A stretch of 8,230 nt of DNA from an uncultured Clostridia bacterium (GCA_902478725.1 CABSMD010000107.1:1-8230); one strand, 5' to 3'. Counted from the first letter of the stretch, positions 1-6,022 are shown. Made by a program: numbers and translations. The notes: generated by a model not told the origin, from the sequence alone.

Positions 1-242
1 GCCTCCTCGACCGTCTTGCCCTTGATCATCTCGGTTGCCATTGAACTGGTAGCCACCGCAGCGCCGCAGCCGAAGGTTTTGAATTTCACGTCCTGGATTA
101 CATTGTCCTCGATCTTTAAATAAATCTTCATAATATCCCCGCACTTGGCGTTGCCGACCTCGCCGACCGCGTTTGCGTCCTCGATCTCGCCGACATTCCT
201 CGGGTTCGAAAAATGGTCCATGACCTTATCACTGTACAGCAT
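1..242 (-). CDS. nifU: Fe-S cluster assembly scaffold NifU/IscU, C-terminus cut off by window edge
   Basis: This is the N-terminal 80 residues of a NifU/IscU-type scaffold, the cytosolic protein on which sulfur from the cysteine desulfurase and iron are assembled into a cluster before transfer to apo-proteins. Seen in the sequence: the N-terminal YSDKVMDHFSNPRNVG block; the first ligand region NAKCGD with Cys34 and the neighbouring Asp36; and the second ligand region KTFGCGAA with Cys59. The third conserved cysteine of the family lies beyond the window. The ATG at 242 is preceded by GGGGGT about 8 bases upstream, inside the end of nifS. The frame overlaps nifS by 14 bases, which implies translational coupling and one mRNA. 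Whether it is a single-domain IscU-like protein, usual next to nifS in Clostridia, or a longer NifU cannot be seen here. The family call is firm. Confidence 0.95.
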   Translation of the reverse strand, partial: MLYSDKVMDHFSNPRNVGEIEDANAVGEVGNAKCGDIMKIYLKIEDNVIQDVKFKTFGCGAAVATSSMATEMIKGKTVEE

Positions 243-1419
243 CAACCTTACCCCCTTTTTCAAATTCTTCGTATAACGGCGACATCTGCCGCAGCTTCGG
301 AACTACCTCCTCCAGCGCCGCAACGATCGCCTCCACATCCTGCATGGTATTGTCCTCTCCAAAGGTCACCCGCAGCGAACCGTGAGCCACCTCGTGCGTC
401 AGGCCGATGGCCAGCAGCACATGCGACGGGTCGAGCGACCCGGAGGTGCAGGCCGATCCGCTTGACGCGGCGATTCCCTTTAAATCCAGCATCAGCAGCA
501 GCGATTCCCCCTCAATAAACCGGAAGGAGAAGTTCGCGTTGGTGGGAAGCCGCTTGTCCCGGCTGCCGTTTAGGCGGATATACGGAATCCGCGCCTCTAC
601 CAGCTCGATAAAGCGATCACGCAGAGCCTTCATCCGTTTGCAATGCTCCTCCCGCTCGGCGACCGCCAGCGAAAGTGCCCTGGCAAGCCCGATGATCTCC
701 GGGGTGTTCTCGGTGCCGGCGCGCTTTCCGCTTTCCTGTCCGCCGCCGTGCAGGTAGATATCCACCTTGGCGCCCTTTTTGATATACAGCATACCGATCC
801 CTTTCGGGCCGCCGAATTTGTGGGCGGACAGCGACAGCATGTCCACCGGCAGCTTGGAGAGATCGATTGCAAGCTGTCCTACCGCCTGCACCGCGTCGGT
901 ATGGAACAGGATCTTGTGCGCCCGTGCGATTTTGCCGATCTCCTCAATGGGCTGGACGGTACCGATCTCATTGTTCGCCATCATGACGCTGATCAGGATG
1001 GTCTCGTCACAGATGGCCGCTTCCAGCTCATCGAGCTTTACAATGCCGTCCGCGTCCACGCCTACGTATGTAACACGGAAGCCGTGCTTTTCAAGATACT
1101 GGCAGGTATGCAGCACCGCGTGGTGCTCGATTGCGCTGGTGATAATGTGGTTGCCCTTCTTCTGATTGGCAAACGCCGCGCCAATGAGCGCCCAGTTGTC
1201 CGCCTCGGTGCCGCAGCCGGTGAAGTAAATTTCGCTGTTTTGGCAATGGAGGAGCCCGGCGATGATATCGCGCGCCTCCTCGATGGCCCGTTTGGCCTCA
1301 CGCCCGGCAGAATAAATGGATGACGGATTGCCGAATGTATCGGTAAAGTACGGGAGCATGGCTTCCAGCACTTCTTGTCTGACGGGTGTTGTGGCACTGT
1401 GGTCTACATAAATTCCCAT
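229..1419 (-). CDS. nifS: Cysteine desulfurase, NifS/IscS family
   Basis: This is a PLP-dependent enzyme that takes sulfur from L-cysteine, giving alanine and a protein persulfide, and passes it to the scaffold encoded next door. At 396 residues it is full length. Visible motifs (numbered from the start chosen here): YVDHSATTPV at the N-terminus; IEHHAVLHT with the catalytic His near 99; HTDAVQ with the Asp (about 175) that binds the pyridine nitrogen; SAHKFGGPKG with the PLP Schiff-base Lys near 201; GGGQESGKRAGTEN; and SSGSACTSGSLDPSHVL with the persulfide Cys near 324 on the active-site loop. A longer reading frame begins at an ATG at 1428, but that ATG directly abuts the AAAGGA ribosome binding site. 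The ATG at 1419 has 9-base spacing and begins MGIYVDH as in homologues, so I prefer it. The gene has its own promoter and overlaps nifU. Confidence 0.96.
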   Translation of the reverse strand: MGIYVDHSATTPVRQEVLEAMLPYFTDTFGNPSSIYSAGREAKRAIEEARDIIAGLLHCQNSEIYFTGCGTEADNWALIGAAFANQKKGNHIITSAIEHHAVLHTCQYLEKHGFRVTYVGVDADGIVKLDELEAAICDETILISVMMANNEIGTVQPIEEIGKIARAHKILFHTDAVQAVGQLAIDLSKLPVDMLSLSAHKFGGPKGIGMLYIKKGAKVDIYLHGGGQESGKRAGTENTPEIIGLARALSLAVAEREEHCKRMKALRDRFIELVEARIPYIRLNGSRDKRLPTNANFSFRFIEGESLLLMLDLKGIAASSGSACTSGSLDPSHVLLAIGLTHEVAHGSLRVTFGEDNTMQDVEAIVAALEEVVPKLRQMSPLYEEFEKGGKVDAVQ

Positions 1420-1437
1420 ACACACCATTCCTTTATG

Positions 1438-1456
1438 AGTATTTTATTACAATACT
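1438..1456. promoter_or_regulatory. Near-perfect 19-bp palindrome, candidate operator of nifS-nifU
   Basis: The sequence AGTATTTTATTACAATACT has 6-bp perfect outer arms (AGTATT/AATACT), and 8 of 9 base pairs match around a central base. It lies immediately downstream of the best -10 element, over the expected transcription start and about 10 bases before the nifS ribosome binding site, so a bound protein would block initiation. Clostridial nifS-nifU pairs are often controlled by an Rrf2-type regulator (IscR-like) encoded next to them, but no such gene is adjacent here. Assignment to that family is inference only, and an AT-rich spacer can give palindromes by chance. Confidence 0.4.
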
Positions 1457-1485
1457 ATCATATACTATTTTTGCAAATTATACAA
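1457..1485 (-). promoter_or_regulatory. Probable sigma-A type promoter of nifS-nifU
   Basis: On the minus strand, TTGTAT (1485-1480) and TATGAT (1462-1457) are separated by exactly 17 bases. The -10 matches consensus at 5 of 6 bases and the -35 at 3 of 6. A perfect TATAAT also occurs at 1482-1477, overlapping the -35, but has no good partner: TTGTCA lies 23 bases upstream. The AT-rich spacer between ykuS and nifS is a sensible promoter position. Confidence 0.5.
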
Positions 1486-1521
1486 TATCCGCTTTGTATA
1501 AATTTTGACAATGAAAGAGAT

Positions 1522-1549
1522 AAAAAACGGGCATTTTCAAAACAAGCCC
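1522..1549 (-). terminator. Putative intrinsic terminator after the YkuS-family gene
   Basis: On the minus strand GGGC (1549-1546) pairs with GCCC (1532-1529), with further A-T pairing between TGTTTT and GAAAAT inside. A run of six T (1527-1522) follows one base later. The hairpin begins on the last base of the ykuS stop codon. The inner stem has mismatches, so it is moderate, but stem plus T-run placed directly after a stop codon fits a terminator separating ykuS from nifS. Confidence 0.55.
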
Positions 1550-1809
1550 TAAAATAGCGGCGTATACAGCCGTCTTTGCAGAATCGCGTCGATCTCAGCC
1601 GCGCTTTTTCCATCGGCGCACACCAGCAATATCCCGGCCTGTTCCGTGTCGAACACCGACATCCCCATCTGCGAGCCCCGCGGGAGCTTGCCGCTGTATA
1701 CCAGCGCGTCCACGGGATGAGCATATCGTCCGTAATCCACCACCTCATAGCCTATCTGCCGCAGCTGCTCCGCCAGATGGCCGGAGCAATGATCCATCGC
1801 AACTACCAT
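1549..1809 (-). CDS. YkuS-family (UPF0180) small protein of unknown function
   Basis: This is an 86-residue cytosolic protein with no signal peptide or membrane segment. The pattern matches the UPF0180/YkuS family as I remember it: a short N-terminal strand, a helix with LAEQLRQIGYEVVDYG, then VDALVYSG, a central glycine-rich stretch, and a C-terminal IDAILQRRLYTPLF. The biochemical role of the family is not known. The frame can be extended to a GTG three codons upstream, but that GTG is part of the AGGAGGTG ribosome binding site. The ATG at 1809, 8 bases after AGGAGG, is the real start. The ribosome binding site lies in the 3' arm of a long hairpin (1810-1853), so translation may be controlled by RNA structure. 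The gene seems to stand alone, with a promoter before it and a terminator after it. Confidence 0.8.
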   Translation of the reverse strand: MVVAMDHCSGHLAEQLRQIGYEVVDYGRYAHPVDALVYSGKLPRGSQMGMSVFDTEQAGILLVCADGKSAAEIDAILQRRLYTPLF

Positions 1810-1852
1810 AAAAAACACCTCCTGCGCTTAGGATTGGCAGAAGGTGTTTTTT
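1810..1852 (-). promoter_or_regulatory. 16-bp leader hairpin burying the ribosome binding site of the YkuS-family gene
   Basis: On the minus strand AAAAAACACCTTCTGC (1852-1837) pairs along its whole length with GCAGGAGGTGTTTTTT (1825-1810), around an 11-base loop. The only non-Watson-Crick pair is one G-U wobble. The 3' arm contains the AGGAGG ribosome binding site, and the T-run ends directly at the ATG. It has the form of an intrinsic terminator (GC core plus T-run) but also sequesters the ribosome binding site. It could end read-through from the upstream array, act as a translational switch, or both. The plus-strand version has a C-A mismatch in place of the G-U pair, which favours a minus-strand function. 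Confidence 0.65.
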
Positions 1853-1881
1853 TATACAAAAAATCTCGAAAAGCCTGTCAA
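1851..1881 (-). promoter_or_regulatory. Candidate promoter of the YkuS-family gene
   Basis: On the minus strand a perfect -35 TTGACA (1881-1876) is followed, after a long 19-base spacer, by TATAAA (1856-1851). Transcription would begin within the 5' arm of the leader hairpin, leaving an 11-12 bp stem around the ribosome binding site. The -35 overlaps the stop codon of the upstream 16-codon remnant. The 19-base spacing is longer than ideal, so this is only a candidate. Confidence 0.45.
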
Positions 1882-1928
1882 CTGTATTTTTCAAAAAACA
1901 CCTCGTTGTCGTATTTGTTTTCTTTCAT
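1878..1928 (-). pseudogene. 16-codon stub resembling the N-terminus of a class I SAM-dependent methyltransferase
   Basis: GGAGG (1941-1937) lies 8 bases before an ATG that reads MKENKYDNEVFFEKYS and then TGA. From memory, clostridial class I SAM-dependent methyltransferases commonly begin M-K-x-N-K-Y-D-x-x-x-F-F-x-K-Y-S-Q-M, followed by an R-S-x-x-G-L-x-x-A-G-E-W block and the SAM-binding glycine motif. Here the match runs to Tyr-Ser and then stops, and none of the later motifs appears in any frame downstream. I read it as a truncated gene start that kept its ribosome binding site. Alternatively the 16-codon frame may now serve as a leader peptide for the hairpin downstream. It begins 21 bases after the stop of the upstream array gene, so it would be co-transcribed with it. 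Confidence 0.5.
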
Positions 1929-1949
1929 TCCTGTTTCCTCCAGTTGCAG

Positions 1950-3497
1950 TTATTCGAATTCCTTCAGGTCTGCCGTAACGACGGCGAAAAGCTCCTTTTC
2001 TTCCTTAAAATCCTTTTTGTCGTTTAAAATCTCCATCTCTTTGTCCATATACCCAAAGGCGACCAGGAACCGATTGTCCTTTACAAAAATCTGCAGATCA
2101 AATGCATCCCGCAGCTGCGCCAGGCCGGGAACCGAATCAGCGGCGGCCGGCGCTTCGGAAAAGCCAGCCCGCTGCAAAACCGCGATATAATCTTCCACCT
2201 TGGACTTTCCGATATCCTCCGCCCGGTAATAGTAGTTCCAGCCCGTGTCAGCCGGTACGGCGAGGTACAGTTCGCTGCCCGCGACATAGCCCAAATCCGG
2301 TATAGCCGTGGAATAGCGGTAATATTCCCGGGTGCTCGGCTCGGTATAGTTCAGCCAATGGTCATAGATCCTGACGACAAGGTGCTCCCCGTCCTCCGAT
2401 TCGCCAAAGAACACACTGATATTGTCTGTGTTATATTGGCCATTGAGTTGATCGATATTTTCTTTGTGGTAATACGTTCCCTTCTCACCCGACGTACAAT
2501 GGGAAAAGCTGCTTTTGAGGGCGTTGGTATAAGCGAGCCGTTCTTCCCGTGTGGCGTCCTTGCCATACAGGTAGATGTAGCCGCCGGCGCCATAGCCGGC
2601 CGCGTAGCCATGCTTCTCCAGCTTTTGGGTGGTGTACTCGCCAAAATCCGGGACCGTCGGATAGGTCGTGTAATAGCCCTTTTCGCTGAGGGGCTTCACC
2701 CGTTTCTCCCCCGTGTCGACACGCACCCGGTAAATCCGTTCCTCCATGCTGGTGGTAACGGTCAGGCCGCCCTTTTCACAGGTCATGCTGTAGCCGGACA
2801 ACTGCGAAAACGCAAAACCGTTTTCCTCCAGCGCGTCGGCGTAACGCTGCACATCCTCTTCCTGCACGAAAGCCCCACGGTACAAAAAGTCGGTCGCCGC
2901 CGTGATCTTTCGCTCCTCGCGTCCCGCAAATCCGGCTTGTGTGAAGTCGCCGAAGTCCGGCACGTCTGGATAGGCCTCATAAAATCCATACGATTTCCCG
3001 TCCTGTGAAGGCGCGGGTGACCCCGAGGGTGAAACACCCGGCTCTTTCTCTGCGGTGGTCTTGATGTCCACCCGCTGTGCGTCCTCATCCCACAGCACCT
3101 CTGCCTCGAAGCTCTCGGTCACCGCGCGGATGGGTACCAGCGTCCGGTCGTCGATCTTAACCGGCGCGACATCCAGGGTGATCTCTTCCCCGTTCACCGT
3201 GATGACGGGATTGTCGATCACCATGAAGATGGTGATTCCTTCGCGGGTAGAGGTGATGCTCTGTTCTTCCTCGTTCCAGTCTACCGTTGCGCCCAGCGCC
3301 TCAAAGATAGCGCGCATCGGCACCATGGTGCGGTTGCTGATGGTTTGGGGCGGCACGTCGAACACAATCTGTTCCCCGTCGAGAAACACTGTAATTTCAG
3401 ACGGCTCCGTCTGGCCGACCTCCCCGTCCGCCGTCACCACAAAAATGGACAAACAGAGGCAGAGCGCGACGGCCATGAAAAACAGCCTTTTCCTCAT
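1950..3497 (-). CDS. Secreted stalk-domain protein A with three VPDFG-type modules
   Basis: This is a 515-residue exported protein of unknown function. It has an N-terminal signal peptide (MRKRLFFMAVALCLCLSIF, cut probably near residue 23), then a two-unit stalk domain at about 35-147. The stalk is the 'copper amine oxidase N-terminal-like' family PF07833, recognisable by FDVPPQTISNRTMVPMRAIF and by the second NRT/DRTLVPIRAV unit. A short Ser/Pro linker follows (about 148-168), then three modules at about 169-263, 272-382 and 389-490, each opening with Y-x-[V/I]-P-D-[F/L]-G. The charged tail (DKKDFKEEKE) is followed by a short hydrophobic stretch, not a convincing membrane anchor or LPXTG signal. 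The start ATG shares four bases (ATGA) with the stop of gene B and has GGAGG 7 bases upstream, so A and B are translationally coupled. No enzymatic motif is visible, and the stalk name does not imply amine oxidase activity. Confidence 0.88.
   Translation of the reverse strand: MRKRLFFMAVALCLCLSIFVVTADGEVGQTEPSEITVFLDGEQIVFDVPPQTISNRTMVPMRAIFEALGATVDWNEEEQSITSTREGITIFMVIDNPVITVNGEEITLDVAPVKIDDRTLVPIRAVTESFEAEVLWDEDAQRVDIKTTAEKEPGVSPSGSPAPSQDGKSYGFYEAYPDVPDFGDFTQAGFAGREERKITAATDFLYRGAFVQEEDVQRYADALEENGFAFSQLSGYSMTCEKGGLTVTTSMEERIYRVRVDTGEKRVKPLSEKGYYTTYPTVPDFGEYTTQKLEKHGYAAGYGAGGYIYLYGKDATREERLAYTNALKSSFSHCTSGEKGTYYHKENIDQLNGQYNTDNISVFFGESEDGEHLVVRIYDHWLNYTEPSTREYYRYSTAIPDLGYVAGSELYLAVPADTGWNYYYRAEDIGKSKVEDYIAVLQRAGFSEAPAAADSVPGLAQLRDAFDLQIFVKDNRFLVAFGYMDKEMEILNDKKDFKEEKELFAVVTADLKEFE
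3058..3302 (-). repeat. Stalk-domain DNA cassette, copy in gene A
   Basis: This 245-bp stretch coding for most of the stalk domain matches 7083-7327 in gene D with only two mismatches counted by eye. Outside it, toward the 5' end of the gene, mismatches rise to about ten in the next 95 bp. Toward the 3' end the linker and modules are no longer alignable as DNA over long stretches. The sharp change in identity suggests gene conversion or a recent cassette duplication. Confidence 0.85.
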
Positions 3498-4678
3498 TTC
3501 TCTTCCTCCGGACTCTGGTCGTATACCGTTACGCCGTAAAGATACCCTTTCAGCGGGCCAAAATCAACCACAATATAGCCTTTTTTATACCTGCGCCGCA
3601 CCTTGCGCTCATACATTCCCTGATAGGTGGCGTCGTCGGTTTCAATGTCTTTGAGCTCCACCTCTTCAAAATCATACTTTTCCAGCAGTTCGGCGTACTT
3701 TTTCGTTTGGGTGTCAGAGAGGTTCCCCTCCCTGTAGCGGTAGGAATAATAATAGCTGCCGCTTATGACATCGGAGCGCGCCACCTGGAACTGTGTGCCG
3801 AAATCCGGAACCTCGCAGTTGCGCGGCAGCTCATAATAGAAATCCGGTTCCTCCCGCACAAGCACCTTGTATTGGTTGTCCTGACTGATGTAACGCAGGA
3901 TTACGGTCAGCTTTCCTTTGGTGTATTCCCTTTTTTCCTTATCCGCAAGCATCAGCCTTGTAAAGCCCGCGTCCCGCAGCGCCCTCTCGTAGGCGGTTTT
4001 CTCTGTGGACTTGACCTGCCCGTTGTCATAGTAATATTCCATGCCGTCGGGCGTTTTTTGGGTATCCGTCAGCTCTGCCTGTGTAAAACGTCCGAAATCG
4101 GGCACCTCGGGATAGGCCTCGTACCTTCCAGCCGTCGGTGTCGCAGAGGGCGACGCGCTGGGGGACACACCAGGCGACCCCGTTGGGGATGCGCTTGGCG
4201 AGGGCGAAGCGGACGGATCGGGCGAGGCGGAAGGCGAAACGCTTGGCTCCGGCGCCTCGGTTTTAATGTCCACTCGCTGCGCGTCCTCGTCCCACAGTAC
4301 CTCCGCCTCGAAGCTCTCGGCCACCGCGCGCACAGGTACCAGCGTCCGGTCATTGATCTTGACCGGTGCGGCGTCTAAGGTGATCTCTTCCCCATCCACC
4401 CGCATCACAGGATTACCAACCGCCATGTAAATGGTGATTCCCCCGTGGGTGGAAGTGATGCTCTGTTCTTCCTCGTCCCAGTCCACCGTTGCACCCAGCG
4501 CCTCAAAGATAGCGCGCATCGGTACCATGGTGCGGTCGTTGATGGTTTGGGGCGGCACGTCGAATAAAACCTGTTCTCCGTTGATACATACCGTAATCTC
4601 CCCATCTCCTGCCGCCGTAGTAAAAACGGACAGGCTAAGGCAGAATACCAGTAAAAGCAGCGTTATTTTCTTATGCAT
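3494..4678 (-). CDS. Secreted stalk-domain protein B with long Ser/Pro linker and two modules
   Basis: A 394-residue exported protein of unknown function. The signal peptide MHKKITLLLLVFCLSLSVF ends in TTAA, a probable cleavage region. A two-unit stalk domain (PF07833 type) covers about 26-139, followed by a 44-residue linker rich in Ser-Pro and Ala-Ser-Pro repeats (about 141-184). Two modules follow, at about 185-277 (YPEVPDFG) and 280-388 (CEVPDFG). It has one module fewer than A and D. The frame can be extended to an ATG at 4684, but that lies one base from AGGAGG; the ATG at 4678 has 7-base spacing and is preferred. The stop overlaps the start of gene A (ATGA). The stalk-coding DNA is clearly more diverged from the A and D copies than those are from each other. 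There is no cell-wall sorting signal or C-terminal membrane segment, so it is released or held at the surface non-covalently. Confidence 0.87.
   Translation of the reverse strand: MHKKITLLLLVFCLSLSVFTTAAGDGEITVCINGEQVLFDVPPQTINDRTMVPMRAIFEALGATVDWDEEEQSITSTHGGITIYMAVGNPVMRVDGEEITLDAAPVKINDRTLVPVRAVAESFEAEVLWDEDAQRVDIKTEAPEPSVSPSASPDPSASPSPSASPTGSPGVSPSASPSATPTAGRYEAYPEVPDFGRFTQAELTDTQKTPDGMEYYYDNGQVKSTEKTAYERALRDAGFTRLMLADKEKREYTKGKLTVILRYISQDNQYKVLVREEPDFYYELPRNCEVPDFGTQFQVARSDVISGSYYYSYRYREGNLSDTQTKKYAELLEKYDFEEVELKDIETDDATYQGMYERKVRRRYKKGYIVVDFGPLKGYLYGVTVYDQSPEEEK
4127..4258 (-). repeat. Ser/Pro-rich tandem-repeat linker of gene B
   Basis: About 44 codons encode a low-complexity linker built from S-P-S-A-S-P, P-S-A-S-P-D-P and related short units. 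The DNA shows imperfect repeats in multiples of 6 bases. Such a linker is probably extended and flexible, separating the stalk from the modules. Its length differs among paralogues (about 20 residues in A and D, 44 here, 61 in E), consistent with slippage or unequal recombination. Confidence 0.8.
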
Positions 4679-4743
4679 GACCATTCCTCCTATTTCTTCG
4701 CTGTTTTAGAGATAAAGCGCCTTGCAAAGATATCTGCAAGACG
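4611..4743 (-). repeat. Duplicated leader plus signal-peptide block, copy at gene B
   Basis: This block contains a leader hairpin, the AGGAGG ribosome binding site and the signal-peptide codons. It is repeated at 5880-6014 ahead of gene C. The two copies match at most positions with one single-base indel near the ribosome binding site. Similarity ends just inside the mature protein: B continues into a stalk domain and C does not. Confidence 0.85.
4718..4743 (-). terminator. Leader hairpin upstream of gene B, degenerate terminator-like copy
   Basis: On the minus strand CGTCTTGCA (4743-4735) pairs with TGCAAGGCG (4726-4718) over 9 bp, including one U-G wobble, around an 8-base loop. It is followed by CTTTATC, a poor T-run. 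It is the diverged twin of the hairpin at 5987-6014. It may be a weak terminator or attenuator, or simply carried along with the duplication. Confidence 0.45.
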
Positions 4744-4764
4744 TTGTTTTTCTAACTCAATTTC

Positions 4765-4805
4765 AAAGCAGAATATGAGCAAAAACAGCACTACCTTTTT
4801 TTCAT
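4765..4805 (-). pseudogene. Frameshifted signal-peptide remnant of another array member
   Basis: An ATG at 4805 follows GGGAGG (4822-4817), then reads AAA AAA AGG TAG, stopping after four codons. The run has seven A. With one more A the frame would read MKKKVVLFLLIFCF, which aligns residue by residue with the signal peptides of B and C (MHKKITLLLLVFCL). The DNA also aligns, sharing CTG, TTC TGC and neighbouring codons. After this point it passes through a short unrelated stretch and into the leader repeat of gene B. I interpret it as the 5' end of a sixth paralogue destroyed by deletion and a homopolymer frameshift. Slippage at the A7 tract restoring a 38-codon product is conceivable but less likely, because the rest of that frame lies in the duplicated leader hairpin. 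Confidence 0.6.
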
Positions 4806-4843
4806 TGCTGTCCCGTCCTCCCAAGCAGTGTGAGTCCGGCAGA

Positions 4844-5947
4844 CTATAGAGAAAGGTAGACTATAGTGATGTAATACAGCCTGTCTCGGCTGCCAAACTG
4901 AACGGCGACATTATCCTTGTAATATACCGTGGTGTCGCCACGCAAATAGTCGGTCGGGACGTCTGTGTCCTTCGGCATCGGTTGGAACCCCGCCTTTTTC
5001 AAAGCATTGGTATAAAAAGCTTCCACCGTATCGGGCAGCTCCGCTATTCTGTAAATATATTGCCGCCCTCCATCTGCAAGCTTCAGCTCGTAGGATGGTA
5101 AAATCTTGGTCAGGTAACCCAGATCCGGCACGGTATTGAATTTTTTATAATAGGCGCTGTCTGAAAAGAGTATTTGGGGCTGGTCGACCATGTCGAAATC
5201 GATGATCCGAACGATATATTTCCCCTTGTCCTTGCTGTCCGGGCCGATCTTCACCAGCAGGCTCTCCTGGTAGTGAAAGGTCTTTATACCATTATACTCC
5301 CCTTCCAGCACACCACCATTGCGCCTGAGTGCGGTGGCATAAGCATGTTCTTCCGCCTGGGTCACCGTATTTTCATAGACATAGTTATACCCGCCATGAT
5401 TACCGGGAACGGACTCCGCGTAATACAGCCTGGTATCGCAAAACTCCTTGAAATCCGGCACATTCGGGTATGCGGTATACCAGCCGTTCCTTGCGGCAGG
5501 CTGTAAAATACCATCAATCCCGCCGATCCTATCCAAAACCTCGACAACAAAGACGTTATCCAGCTTGCGTTTGCCGGTCACAATGGTCATCCCGCCCTTT
5601 TGATAGGCCCGGTAATTACCCTGGCTTGCCTGTTGGATAAAGCCCTGCCGCTGCAATTCTGCAGCATACCCTTCTTCCTCCTGTTCAGTAACCTCTGGCC
5701 CGTAGGTGTAGGAGGTCCCTGCGCTGTATGTAGTGAGCAGTTCGTCCAAACCAAGAAAGGCTGCATTTGTGAAGCTGCCGAAATCAGGCACGCGAGGATA
5801 TTTTATATAGTACCAATCGCCGTAAGCCGATACAAATGAAACCACAGACTCCACGCGCAAAGGAACTGGCGCATCCTCGGCCGCCGTAGTAAAAGCAGAC
5901 AGGCTAAGGCAGAATACCAGCAAAAGTACCGTTATTTTCTTATGCAT
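4844..5947 (-). CDS. Secreted protein C: three VPDFG-type modules without a stalk domain
   Basis: A 367-residue exported protein of unknown function. It has the same signal peptide as gene B (MHKKITVLLLVFCLSLSAF, then TTAA), but the mature part goes straight into three modules at about 44-138 (YPRVPDFG), 154-250 (YPNVPDFK) and 265-365 (FNTVPDLG), with neither stalk nor Ser/Pro linker. The module order matches A and D: two PDFG/PDFK modules and then a PDLGYLTK module. The second module closely follows D, with a Y-V-Y-E-N-T-V-T and A-Y-A-T-A-L pattern. The start ATG at 5947 has AGGAGG 7 bases upstream; a GTG two codons earlier is too close to it. No membrane anchor is visible. C shows that the modules do not need the stalk, or that C is a stalk-loss derivative created when the 5' block was exchanged. 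Confidence 0.86.
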   Translation of the reverse strand: MHKKITVLLLVFCLSLSAFTTAAEDAPVPLRVESVVSFVSAYGDWYYIKYPRVPDFGSFTNAAFLGLDELLTTYSAGTSYTYGPEVTEQEEEGYAAELQRQGFIQQASQGNYRAYQKGGMTIVTGKRKLDNVFVVEVLDRIGGIDGILQPAARNGWYTAYPNVPDFKEFCDTRLYYAESVPGNHGGYNYVYENTVTQAEEHAYATALRRNGGVLEGEYNGIKTFHYQESLLVKIGPDSKDKGKYIVRIIDFDMVDQPQILFSDSAYYKKFNTVPDLGYLTKILPSYELKLADGGRQYIYRIAELPDTVEAFYTNALKKAGFQPMPKDTDVPTDYLRGDTTVYYKDNVAVQFGSRDRLYYITIVYLSL

Positions 5948-6014
5948 GACCACTCCTCCTACTTCTGCCGCTGTTTTGGAGATAAAGCGCCTTGCAGATT
6001 GACCTGCAAGGCGC
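5880..6014 (-). repeat. Duplicated leader plus signal-peptide block, copy at gene C
   Basis: This is the partner of 4611-4743. It carries the leader hairpin, the ribosome binding site and the signal-peptide codons of gene C. In this copy the hairpin is intact, suggesting it is closer to the ancestral state than the copy before gene B. Confidence 0.85.
5987..6014 (-). terminator. Perfect 11-bp hairpin between genes D and C
   Basis: GCGCCTTGCAG (6014-6004 on the minus strand) pairs perfectly with CTGCAAGGCGC (5997-5987) around a 6-base loop, starting 8 bases after the stop of gene D. The tail TTTATCTCC has only a short T-run, so termination would be partial. It may lower expression of C relative to D, or stabilise the 3' end of the D message. 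Confidence 0.6.
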
Positions 6015-6022
6015 CGCTCTCC

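Noticed and set aside
1477..1505. Alternative nifS promoter with perfect TATAAT and TTGTCA
   Set aside because: The spacing of 23 bases is too long for a normal sigma-A promoter; the 17-base pair just downstream is better.
1837..1853. Plus-strand intrinsic terminator at 1810-1853
   Set aside because: No plus-strand gene precedes it, and the stem pairs better on the minus strand, where the C-A mismatch becomes a G-U pair.
3055..3654. Long plus-strand reading frames opposite the stalk regions (also at 643-1323, 2358-3008, 7035-7526)
   Set aside because: They lie opposite well-supported genes, have biased low-complexity compositions, recur opposite each stalk copy because the DNA is repeated, and show no recognisable domains.
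3494..4678. Annotation of the stalk proteins as copper amine oxidases
   Set aside because: Only the N-terminal stalk-like domain is present. No catalytic copper/TPQ domain is visible and the proteins are far too short.
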